A stretch of DNA of 11,266 bases from Betaproteobacteria bacterium (GTDB taxonomy: Bacteria > Pseudomonadota > Gammaproteobacteria > Burkholderiales > SG8-39): the NCBI GenBank assembly GCA_029858545.1, contig JAOUFA010000084.1, forward strand, positions 1 to 11,266, in the 5' to 3' direction. The notes under the pieces are model-generated. The model did not search any database. It was not told the DNA's origin and saw nothing but the letters and a program-made list of their open reading frames with translations. This document shows positions 5,355-11,266 of this stretch, piece by piece. The translations under genes were made by a program, and so were the position numbers. Position 1 is the first letter of the stretch, and each line of letters begins with the position of its first letter.

Positions 5355-7085
5355 TCAACGCGCGTCGGCCGCCTCGAAATGTTCGACGTTCAGTTGCACG
5401 CTCTTCATCCCGTTGAATTCGTTGATCGTCAGGCGATAGGCGGCGCGTACGCGGGGGGGCAGCGCATCGAGCGAGCCGAAGCGCATCGCTTCGATGCGGC
5501 GGCCATCCTTGACGAGTTTGAGCTTCAGATGACGCTCCCCGACCACGCGCTGCGCCTCGACATTGAATGTATCGCAGAATACCGGTCGCGGAAAGCCCTG
5601 ACCCCAGATCTGCTCGTCCAGCAGGCGCGCGACGTCGATCGTGTAATAGGCGGGGTCAAGTTCTCCGTCGGTTTCGAGCACTGCCGCGAACGCCTCGGCC
5701 GAGGCGGTTTCGGCGGCGGCGCGCTCGAAGCTCTCGGTAAAGCGCCCAAGGTCCGCCTCGCGCAGCGTCAGGCCCGCGGCCTGCGCATGGCCGCCGAAGC
5801 GCAGGATCAGTCCGGGCGAGCGCTTGGCGACCAGATCGAGGCAGTCGCGCAGATGGAAGCCCGGCACCGAACGACCCGAGCCGCGCAGCAGTCCCGCGTT
5901 GGCTCCCGCATCCGCGGAAGCGGCGGCCGGAGCGAAGCAGACCACCGGCCGGTGCAGGCGTTCGCGCAGCCGCGAGGCGACGATGCCGACCACGCCCTGG
6001 TGCCAGCCCGCCTCGAAGAAACTGTACGCAGCGCGCGGCTCGGTATCGCGCGCGGCGAGCGATTCCGCCGCCGCGCGCGCTTCGTCGAGCATGCCGGCCT
6101 CGATCGCGCGGCGTTCGCGGTTCAGCCGTTCGAGCTGCTGCGCGATGTTCGCCGCGCGCGCCGCATCGTCAGTGATCAGGCATTCGATGCCAAGGCCCAT
6201 GTCCGCGAGCCGCCCCGCGGCATTGAGGCGCGGTCCGGCGATGAACCCCAGATCGAGGCTCGTCGCCGCGCGGGGGTCACGCCCGGCGATCCGGAGCAGC
6301 GCGGCGAGGCCCGCCTGCGCCTTGCCCGCGCGCAGGCGCTTGAGCCCCTGCGCGACGAGGATGCGATTGTTCGCATCGAGCGGCACCACGTCGGCGATGG
6401 TGCCGAGCGCCACCAGGTCGGTGAGCGCGCCCAGATTCGGCCCGGCGCCCTCGCGAAACGCGCCCCGCGCGCGCAACTCGGCACGCAGCGCGAGCATCAC
6501 GTAGAACATTACGCCGACGCCGGCAAGCGCCTTCGAGGGAAAAGCGCAGCCCGGCTGGTTGGGATTGACGATCGCCGCGGCCGCGGGCAGGGCGTCGCCC
6601 GGCAGATGGTGGTCGGTGACGAGCGTCGCGATACCCAGTTCATTCGCACGCGCCACGCCCTCGATGCTCGCGATACCGTTGTCGACCGTGATCAGCAGGT
6701 CGGGCGCGCGCTGCGCGGCAAGATCGACCAGTTCGGGAGAGAGTCCGTAGCCGAGTACGAAGCGATCGGGCACCAGATAGTCGACCTTCGCCCCCATCGC
6801 GCGCAGCGCGCGCACGCCGAGCGCGCAGGCGGTCGCGCCGTCGGCGTCGTAATCGGCGACGATCAGCAGTTTCCGGTCCGCGGCAATCGCGTCGGCGAGC
6901 AGGCGCGCCGCCTGCGCGGCGTGGGTGAGGCGTGCCGGATCGATCAGTCGCTCGACGGAGGTATCGAGTTCGGCGCTGCTGCGGATGCGGCGCGCGGCGA
7001 ACAGGCGCGCGAGCACCGGGTGCACGCCCGAGGCGATGAGCGCCTGGCGGTCCTTGTCGGCGTAGCGCCGTTCGACGATGCGCAT
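5355..7085 (-). CDS. recJ: Single-stranded-DNA-specific exonuclease RecJ
   Basis: RecJ degrades single-stranded DNA 5' to 3' in recombination, mismatch repair and base excision repair. The 576-residue length is normal. The DHH core is intact: motif I VADYDADG (76-83), VDNG (134-137), TDHH (157-160), ADVVPL (231-236) and GPRLNAAGR (284-292). The DHHA1 part shows QGVVGIVASRL (363-373), RGSGRS (401-406) and RFGGHAQAAGL (429-439), followed by a C-terminal OB-type region (about 475-572). Metal-binding Asp and His residues are all present, so it should be active. The ATG at 7085 is 3 bases past the stop of the RpfE-type gene and has no strong Shine-Dalgarno of its own, which suggests translational coupling. 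An rpfE-recJ pair is also known in the Xanthomonas rpf region. The prfB-lysS pair that often follows recJ is absent; a methyltransferase gene takes its place. Confidence 0.97.
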   Translation of the reverse strand: MRIVERRYADKDRQALIASGVHPVLARLFAARRIRSSAELDTSVERLIDPARLTHAAQAARLLADAIAADRKLLIVADYDADGATACALGVRALRAMGAKVDYLVPDRFVLGYGLSPELVDLAAQRAPDLLITVDNGIASIEGVARANELGIATLVTDHHLPGDALPAAAAIVNPNQPGCAFPSKALAGVGVMFYVMLALRAELRARGAFREGAGPNLGALTDLVALGTIADVVPLDANNRILVAQGLKRLRAGKAQAGLAALLRIAGRDPRAATSLDLGFIAGPRLNAAGRLADMGLGIECLITDDAARAANIAQQLERLNRERRAIEAGMLDEARAAAESLAARDTEPRAAYSFFEAGWHQGVVGIVASRLRERLHRPVVCFAPAAASADAGANAGLLRGSGRSVPGFHLRDCLDLVAKRSPGLILRFGGHAQAAGLTLREADLGRFTESFERAAAETASAEAFAAVLETDGELDPAYYTIDVARLLDEQIWGQGFPRPVFCDTFNVEAQRVVGERHLKLKLVKDGRRIEAMRFGSLDALPPRVRAAYRLTINEFNGMKSVQLNVEHFEAADAR

Positions 7086-7088
7086 CGC

Positions 7089-8117
7089 TCAGTCGCGCAG
7101 GTAAGTGGCGAGCGGTCGTGCGCGGCGCCAGAAGCGGCGCAAATCGGCGCGCGTCACCTCGTAGGACGCGCCGCCGGCATCGGGCAGCCGCAGCGTGATC
7201 ATGCCGAGACGTCCCGCGCGCAGCGCGGCGTAAAGCGGCGCGAACCAGCGATCCTCGAGTTCGCGCAGACGTTCGGCGGCAGCCTGCAGGTCGCCGAGTG
7301 CCTGCGGCGCCTGCAGCGCATCGAGCATGAGCAGGTGCACGCCGGCAGCGGGCGCGCCGGCAAGCCACTTGGCGGCGTCGTGCGGCAGCGTGCGCCGCAC
7401 GACGCCCGCGAGCCGCGCGAGGCCGGCGGCGACCGGGTCGTCGGCGGTCACCGACTGCCAGTGCGTTGCAGCGTGTTCGGGCAGCCGGCCCGCGCCCCAG
7501 AACCAGAGCGAGTTGATCGCCGGGGCGCCGCGCGTCTCGCGCGCCGCGTTGACTGGATGGTTGTGCAGCAGCATTTGCGATTCATTGAGCAGGCCGTGCC
7601 AGCGCTGCGCCGCCTCGCCCGTGGGCAGATGTTCCTTGATCGGGAGTCGCGCGAGTTCCAGCGGCGAGCGCGCCACGGGCGGCGCGATCGGCGCGTCGAG
7701 CCGCGCGCTCCAGCATTCCGCGTGCAGCGGATGGATCGTCATCTCGCCGGCGAAGTGCGCATTCAGCGTTTCGCACAGCGATGCCGCTTCGTCGCGCGAA
7801 ATCCCCAGCGCCGCGCTCGGCACCAGCGTCGCATGCCCGCCCTCGATGCCGAGATGGATCGGATCGGCGCGCAGCCAGAGCGCCTCGGCGGGTTCGACGT
7901 GGCCCTCGCCGCCATCGGCGAGCACAGTCAACGCGCCCGCGGGCAGCGGCCCCTCGTCGCGCAGAAAGGCGCGCGCCAGCCAGCTCCCGGCGCTTTCCTC
8001 CTCATCGGAATTCGTGCGCCGCGCGCGCGCGAGCAGCAGTTCGAGCGCCGGCAGGCGCAGATCGCCGATTGCTTCGTTCGGCGCCAACAGCGTGGGAATC
8101 AGCAACTCGCAGTGCAT
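7089..8117 (-). CDS. RpfE-type regulatory protein (often annotated phosphoglycerate mutase-like)
   Basis: A 342-residue soluble protein of the RpfE type, a family of unknown biochemical activity named after a gene in the Xanthomonas rpf (regulation of pathogenicity factors) region. Automatic annotation often labels it phosphoglycerate mutase-like, without experimental support that I know of. Features I associate with the family are WLRADPIHLG (81-90), LNESQMLLHNHPVN (177-190) and NSLWFWGAGRLPE (202-214). There is no signal peptide or membrane segment. It starts 2 bases after the nuclease-fusion stop and ends 3 bases before recJ, so it is the middle of an operon. The conserved pairing with recJ supports the family call. 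Nothing here shows DSF signalling genes (rpfF, rpfC, rpfG), so a signalling role should not be assumed. Confidence 0.8.
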   Translation of the reverse strand: MHCELLIPTLLAPNEAIGDLRLPALELLLARARRTNSDEEESAGSWLARAFLRDEGPLPAGALTVLADGGEGHVEPAEALWLRADPIHLGIEGGHATLVPSAALGISRDEAASLCETLNAHFAGEMTIHPLHAECWSARLDAPIAPPVARSPLELARLPIKEHLPTGEAAQRWHGLLNESQMLLHNHPVNAARETRGAPAINSLWFWGAGRLPEHAATHWQSVTADDPVAAGLARLAGVVRRTLPHDAAKWLAGAPAAGVHLLMLDALQAPQALGDLQAAAERLRELEDRWFAPLYAALRAGRLGMITLRLPDAGGASYEVTRADLRRFWRRARPLATYLRD

Positions 8118-8119
8118 CG

Positions 8120-9586
8120 TCAGCCGGCGCGCGCCAGCGGCGCCAGATCGACCACCCTGGCGCCGGTCTTTCGCAGTTGGCGCGCGATGATCTGATACTG
8201 GTCGAGATCAAAGGGCGCGATTGCCGCGTCGTGCAGCAGTTCGCCGAGTTCCGCCTCCGAGCGAACCGTGCCGAGGTGGCGCCATTGGTCGATGACATGC
8301 AGTTCGCCGCGATCTTGCTCCGCATCGTGCTCGCGTAGACCGATCGGGCCGCGATACGGCCAGGCGAGGCTTTGCAGGCTCGCGAGCGCGAGCGCGACGC
8401 GCGCGTGGTGCGTTTCGGTTCCTTCGGCACCGGCGCACAGTCCCGCGCATTGCCGGAGCTGATGGCGGAAACAGGCGCCGCGGCGCGAACCCGCTTCGCC
8501 AAAGCCGAGCGACTGCAGACACAGTCGGTGTTCGTCGGCGAGTTCGCGCAGCGCCGCGAGCGCCGCGCGCTCGGAACGGAATACGCCGCGCAGCCGTGGC
8601 AGCACGCCGGCATCGAAGTCTCCGGCACCGACCAGGCGCAGGGTCTTCGCCGGATCGCCCGCCGCCTCGTCAAGCGTAACGAGGGAAAATCCGCACAGAC
8701 TGTGCGCGCGGCGCAGCCGGCGGTTGAACGCCGGCGCGAGTTCCTTGACGAGGCGCGCTTCGGCGAGCAGCGCGCCGAATTCTCCCGCGCTGCGCCGCCA
8801 TTCGATGCGACGCACTTCGCGCGCGAGCTGCATTGCCTTCGCCGAACGGATGTCGTCGGCGAAGTGCGCGAGCACGCGCGTGCGCAGCTTGACGCTCTTG
8901 CCGACGTAGATCGGCAGGCCGCCTTCGCCGCGAAAGATGTACACGCCCGGCGCGTCGGGGATCGCGTCGATCTCGGCGCGCGCGAGGTGCGGCGGCAGGG
9001 TCGTGTGTTTGACGGTTTGCTGGGCCGCCGCGGCGAACACCTCCTCGCCGTGTTCCGCGGCGGCGCGCAGCAGGAACTGCCAGACCACCTCGGCATCGCC
9101 GAGCGCGCGGTGGCGCGCCCGGCAGCTCAGGTCGTGACGCGTCATCAGGCTGTCGAGATTGTGGCGCGCATGCTCGGGATAGAGCCGGCGCGAGAGCTTC
9201 ACCGTGCACAGGCTGCGCGCCTCGAAGCGCAGCCCGGCGCGCTCGAACTCGCTCTTCAGGAAGCCGTAGTCAAAGCGCGCGTTGTGCGCGACCAGCACCC
9301 GCCCCGCGAGCCGTTCGTGCAGGGCCTGCGCCAGCTCGGCGAAACTCGGCGCGCCGGCGACCATTGCGTTGGTGATGCCGGTGAGCGCCTGGATGGCCGG
9401 TGGGATCGTGGTCTGCGGATTGACGAGCGTCGACCATTCGGCGCTCACCTCACCGCCGCCGGGGGTGAGGCGCGCCTCGATGACCGCGATCTCGGTGACG
9501 CGGTCGTAGGCGGCGTTCGCGCCGGTAGTCTCGAGATCGACGATCGCGAGCGGCGCGCAGAGGAGTCCGTCAGCGGCGGGCGACAC
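8120..9586 (-). CDS. DnaQ-type 3'-5' exonuclease fused to GIY-YIG (UvrC/Cho-like) endonuclease
   Basis: A fusion of 488 residues from the chosen start. Residues 12-180 are a DEDDh exonuclease of the DNA polymerase III epsilon type: D17 and E19 in DLETTG, D106 in HNARFDYGFL, and H159/D164 in RHRALGD. Residues 210-290 are a GIY-YIG nuclease: GVYIF (214-218), YVGKS (227-231), the LRTR arginines (234-237) and E276 in AEARLVKEL. A UvrC-like cluster of four cysteines follows (356, 372, 380, 384), ending CFRHQLRQCAGLC with the 7- and 3-residue spacing of UvrC. UvrC's UvrB-binding, RNase H-like and helix-hairpin-helix parts are absent, as in Cho. It is probably a repair nuclease. The start is uncertain: GTG at 9586 gives a family-like N-terminus, TTG at 9601 or 9604 is possible, and the frame stays open to a GTG at 9709. 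None has a clear Shine-Dalgarno. It heads the operon with the RpfE-type gene and recJ. Confidence 0.88.
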   Translation of the reverse strand: MSPAADGLLCAPLAIVDLETTGANAAYDRVTEIAVIEARLTPGGGEVSAEWSTLVNPQTTIPPAIQALTGITNAMVAGAPSFAELAQALHERLAGRVLVAHNARFDYGFLKSEFERAGLRFEARSLCTVKLSRRLYPEHARHNLDSLMTRHDLSCRARHRALGDAEVVWQFLLRAAAEHGEEVFAAAAQQTVKHTTLPPHLARAEIDAIPDAPGVYIFRGEGGLPIYVGKSVKLRTRVLAHFADDIRSAKAMQLAREVRRIEWRRSAGEFGALLAEARLVKELAPAFNRRLRRAHSLCGFSLVTLDEAAGDPAKTLRLVGAGDFDAGVLPRLRGVFRSERAALAALRELADEHRLCLQSLGFGEAGSRRGACFRHQLRQCAGLCAGAEGTETHHARVALALASLQSLAWPYRGPIGLREHDAEQDRGELHVIDQWRHLGTVRSEAELGELLHDAAIAPFDLDQYQIIARQLRKTGARVVDLAPLARAG

Positions 9587-9637
9587 GGGAGCCGAGCGCA
9601 ACAATTTGCATGAGCACGCGAAATGACATTGCGCCCG

Positions 9638-9643
9638 ATTATC
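9638..9643 (-). promoter_or_regulatory. Candidate -10 element for the nuclease-fusion/recJ operon
   Basis: The minus strand reads GATAAT here, five of six positions of the -10 consensus, in the 211-base divergent gap shared with earP. At 17-base spacing the -35 would be GGGTTT, a poor match. If real, transcription begins near 9631, which excludes the far-upstream GTG at 9709 as start and favours 9586-9604. The rest of the gap shows no other feature. Confidence 0.28.
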
Positions 9644-9797
9644 GGCGAAAAACAGATTGGAAACCCGATTGCGCGCTCGGCGCCGCGCGTCAAAGCGCTC
9701 CCCGGGCACCGAGCCAGGAAGACCGACGCCCGCCGATGTACCATCTCTCCGTCAATGGCGCTGCGCCTGTTCAGCGCCGACATCGCGAGATCATCCG

Positions 9798-11018
9798 GTG
9801 GCGCGCTCCTACGACGTGTTTTGTCATGTGGTCGACAACTTCGGCGATGCCGCGGTGTGCTGGCGGCTCTCGCGCGGGCTCGCCGAGTTGCCCGCGCGGC
9901 CGTCGGTGCGCCTCTGGATCGATGATCTGAATGCGCTGCGCACACTCGTGCCGGAACTGCGGACCGATGCGCCGCACCAGTCCCGCGCCGGGATCGAGAT
10001 CGTGCATCTTCGCGCCGACGCCGATTTCGGCGCACCCGCCGAGGTGGCCGTGGACGCCTTCGGCGGGGGTCTTCCCGAGGTTTATACGCAGGCCATGGTC
10101 AGGCGCGAGGCCGAACCCGGCGGTCGTTCGCTGTGGATCGTGCTCGAGTATCTGAGCGCCGAGCCGTGGGTGGCGACCCATCATGGCCTGCCCTCGCCGC
10201 ATCCGCGGTTGCCGCTACGGCGCCATTTCTTCTTTCCGGGTTTCACTGCCCAATCGGGTGGCCTGTTGCGCGAAACCGGACTCGATCAGCGCCGGCAGGC
10301 ATTCCTCGCCGACCCGGGGCGCCAAACGGCATTGTGGCGCGATGCCGGGTTTGCGCCACCGCCTGCGGGAACGACCCTGGTCACGCTGTTCGGCTACGAG
10401 CAGGCGCCGATCGACGAACTGCTGGAGGTCTGGGTCCGGGGAGCCGAGCCGATCCTGGCCGCGGTGCCGACGAGCCGCCTCGAACCCGCGGTGGCGGCGT
10501 TCATGGGGGCCGCGGGTTCGGCCGCCGCGCCGCTTGCCGGGCGATCGCTGCGACGCGGTTCGCTGGAAGTCCGCTTCCTGCCTTTCCTGCCGCAGGACCG
10601 CTACGACGAACTGCTCTGGGCGGCGGACTGGAATTTCGTGCGCGGCGAGGATTCGTTCGTGAGGGCGCAATGGGCCGAGCGGGCATTCGTATGGCAGCTC
10701 TACCCCCAGGCAGGCGGGGCGCACCTCGCCAAGCTGGAGGCCTTTCTCGATCTGTATTGTGTCGGACTGGATGCGAAACCGGCCGCGGCGCTGCGCAACC
10801 TGTTTCGGGTCTGGAATGCGGCGCAAGCGGGCCCAGCCGGCCCGCGGCGGGCGGAGATCGCCCGCGCCTGGACTGCGCTTGCCGCGCACAACGGTCAACT
10901 TCCGGGTGAACTGCGCCGCCATGCGCGCAATTGGGCTTCGCGTGCCGCCGCAGCGGGCGACCTGGCAACGAATCTGGCTCGTTTTTGCGCGGAACGGCTA
11001 GAATGCCCGGCTTTCTAA
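9798..11018 (+). CDS. earP: EF-P arginine rhamnosyltransferase EarP
   Basis: EarP transfers rhamnose from dTDP-rhamnose to Arg32 of elongation factor P in the cytoplasm. From the GTG at 9798 the protein has 406 residues, at the upper end of the family. The N-terminal Rossmann domain begins YDVFCHVVDNFGD; its two conserved aspartates fall at positions 13 and 17, the numbers reported for the catalytic Asp pair in Pseudomonas, which supports this start over the open frame that continues upstream to 9657. Further hallmarks are AFGGGLPE (87-94), FFFPGFT (144-150), TLFGYE (196-201), the nucleotide-sugar region PFLPQDRYDELLW (262-274) and NFVRGEDSFVRAQWA (279-293), with R282 and E284 in the RGEDS motif, then FVWQLYPQ (297-304). 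The ribosome binding site is weak. It is divergent from the nuclease operon, and efp follows after 24 bases. Confidence 0.95.
   Translation: MARSYDVFCHVVDNFGDAAVCWRLSRGLAELPARPSVRLWIDDLNALRTLVPELRTDAPHQSRAGIEIVHLRADADFGAPAEVAVDAFGGGLPEVYTQAMVRREAEPGGRSLWIVLEYLSAEPWVATHHGLPSPHPRLPLRRHFFFPGFTAQSGGLLRETGLDQRRQAFLADPGRQTALWRDAGFAPPPAGTTLVTLFGYEQAPIDELLEVWVRGAEPILAAVPTSRLEPAVAAFMGAAGSAAAPLAGRSLRRGSLEVRFLPFLPQDRYDELLWAADWNFVRGEDSFVRAQWAERAFVWQLYPQAGGAHLAKLEAFLDLYCVGLDAKPAAALRNLFRVWNAAQAGPAGPRRAEIARAWTALAAHNGQLPGELRRHARNWASRAAAAGDLATNLARFCAERLECPAF
10975..11004 (+). promoter_or_regulatory. Candidate efp promoter inside the end of earP
   Basis: TAGAAT at 10999-11004 matches five of six -10 positions and lies in the last codons of earP. 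TGGCTC at 10975-10980 is a weak -35 at 18 bases. Transcription would start near 11011 and give a leader of about 32 bases before efp. It would let efp be made in excess of EarP. Confidence 0.4.
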
Positions 11019-11032
11019 TTCTATTGGCATTC

Positions 11033-11037
11033 AGGAG
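11033..11037 (+). promoter_or_regulatory. Ribosome binding site that fixes the GTG start of efp
   Basis: AGGAG lies 5 bases before the GTG at 11043 and is the strongest Shine-Dalgarno noticed in the window. It fits the high expression expected of EF-P and settles the non-ATG start. Confidence 0.75.
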
Positions 11038-11042
11038 CACAA

Positions 11043-11266
11043 GTGAAGATTGCACAGGAAATCCGGGCGGGCAACGTGATCATGGTGGGCAAGGACGCCC
11101 AAGTCGTGCTGAAGGCGGAATTCAGCAAGTCCGGCCGCAATGCTTCGGTGGTGAAGATGAAGCTGAAGAATCTTCTCACCGGCACCGGAACCGAGACCGT
11201 CTACCGGGCGGATGAGAAATTCGAGATGGTGACGCTCGACCGCACGGAAGTGACTTACTCGTACTA
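11043..11266 (+). CDS. efp: Elongation factor P, Arg32 type (3' end cut by window edge)
   Basis: The first 74 residues of EF-P, which binds between the ribosomal P and E sites and helps form peptide bonds at polyproline. The KOW-like N-terminal domain is seen from MKIAQEIRAGNVIMV to about residue 65, with the start of the next domain at the edge. The loop reads KSGRNAS (29-35) with Arg at exactly position 32. This is the residue rhamnosylated by EarP and differs from the Lys34 type modified by EpmA/EpmB. The match of substrate residue and neighbouring enzyme makes both assignments very secure. The start codon is GTG, backed by AGGAG. It is downstream of earP and may also have its own promoter in the earP 3' end. 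The C-terminal OB domain lies outside the window. Confidence 0.97.
   Translation, partial: MKIAQEIRAGNVIMVGKDAQVVLKAEFSKSGRNASVVKMKLKNLLTGTGTETVYRADEKFEMVTLDRTEVTYSY

Noticed and set aside
8017..8032. Run of alternating CG within the RpfE-type gene, possible Z-DNA or repeat
   Set aside because: It is explained by consecutive Ala/Arg codons (RRARAR) in a GC-rich gene.
7089..8117. Calling the RpfE-type gene a true phosphoglycerate mutase
   Set aside because: I cannot see the catalytic RHG motif of the cofactor-dependent family or the metal-site motifs of the independent family. The context is DNA repair, not glycolysis.
5379..8195. A 938-codon open frame on the plus strand antisense to recJ and the RpfE-type gene
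   Set aside because: The opposite strand encodes two recognised proteins with complete motifs. Long antisense frames arise from GC-rich codon use, and this one has no recognisable motif.
8372..9613. A 413-codon plus-strand frame antisense to the nuclease fusion
   Set aside because: The DEDDh and GIY-YIG motifs are on the other strand, so this is a composition artefact.
9657..9797. N-terminal extension of earP by 47 residues
   Set aside because: The extension is Arg/Pro-rich and unlike the family. Starting at the GTG at 9798 puts the catalytic aspartates at positions 13 and 17, as in known EarP.
1..11266. Mobile elements, CRISPR arrays, tRNA or rRNA genes, defence islands
   Set aside because: No transposase or integrase motif, spaced direct repeats, cloverleaf or rRNA segment was seen. 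Composition looks even across the window.

Overview
The window is GC-rich, roughly two thirds G+C by eye, and gene-dense. It looks like a chromosomal core segment of a betaproteobacterium. The evidence is Hda with a clamp-binding motif, purM overlapping an AI-2E-type permease gene, an RpfE-type gene directly in front of recJ, a DnaQ/GIY-YIG fusion, and earP followed by an efp whose modified residue is Arg32. I cannot place it more finely. I see no insertion sequence, phage gene, tRNA, rRNA or CRISPR array.

Layout, left to right. (1) Positions 1-1129, minus strand: a response regulator whose 3' end is cut by the window edge, then hda, the DnaA-inactivating AAA+ protein. (2) 1317-3361, plus strand: purM and an AI-2E family membrane protein with a 4-base ATGA overlap, divergent from hda. 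(3) 3458-4390: a small KTSC-domain gene (minus) divergent from a short exported protein of unknown function (plus). (4) 4471-9586, minus strand: a tight four-gene cluster, read as DnaQ-exonuclease/GIY-YIG fusion, RpfE-type protein, recJ, and an apparently exported SAM-dependent methyltransferase. The gaps are 2, 3 and 35 bases, so one transcript is likely. (5) 9798-11266, plus strand: earP and the start of efp, cut by the right edge.

How the genes work together. EarP and EF-P form an enzyme/substrate pair: EarP rhamnosylates Arg32 of EF-P so that EF-P can relieve ribosome stalling at polyproline. The fusion nuclease and RecJ carry 3'-5' exonuclease, structure-specific incision and 5'-3' single-strand exonuclease modules in one probable operon, which suggests a shared DNA-repair role. 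Hda couples the sliding clamp to DnaA inactivation. PurM makes aminoimidazole ribonucleotide in purine synthesis. The least understood parts are the methyltransferase with a signal peptide and an added beta-rich domain, the RpfE-type protein, and the uncharacterised exported protein at 3833-4390. Nothing here looks like a wholly new system. The repair-type operon and the secreted methyltransferase are the best targets for a second look.
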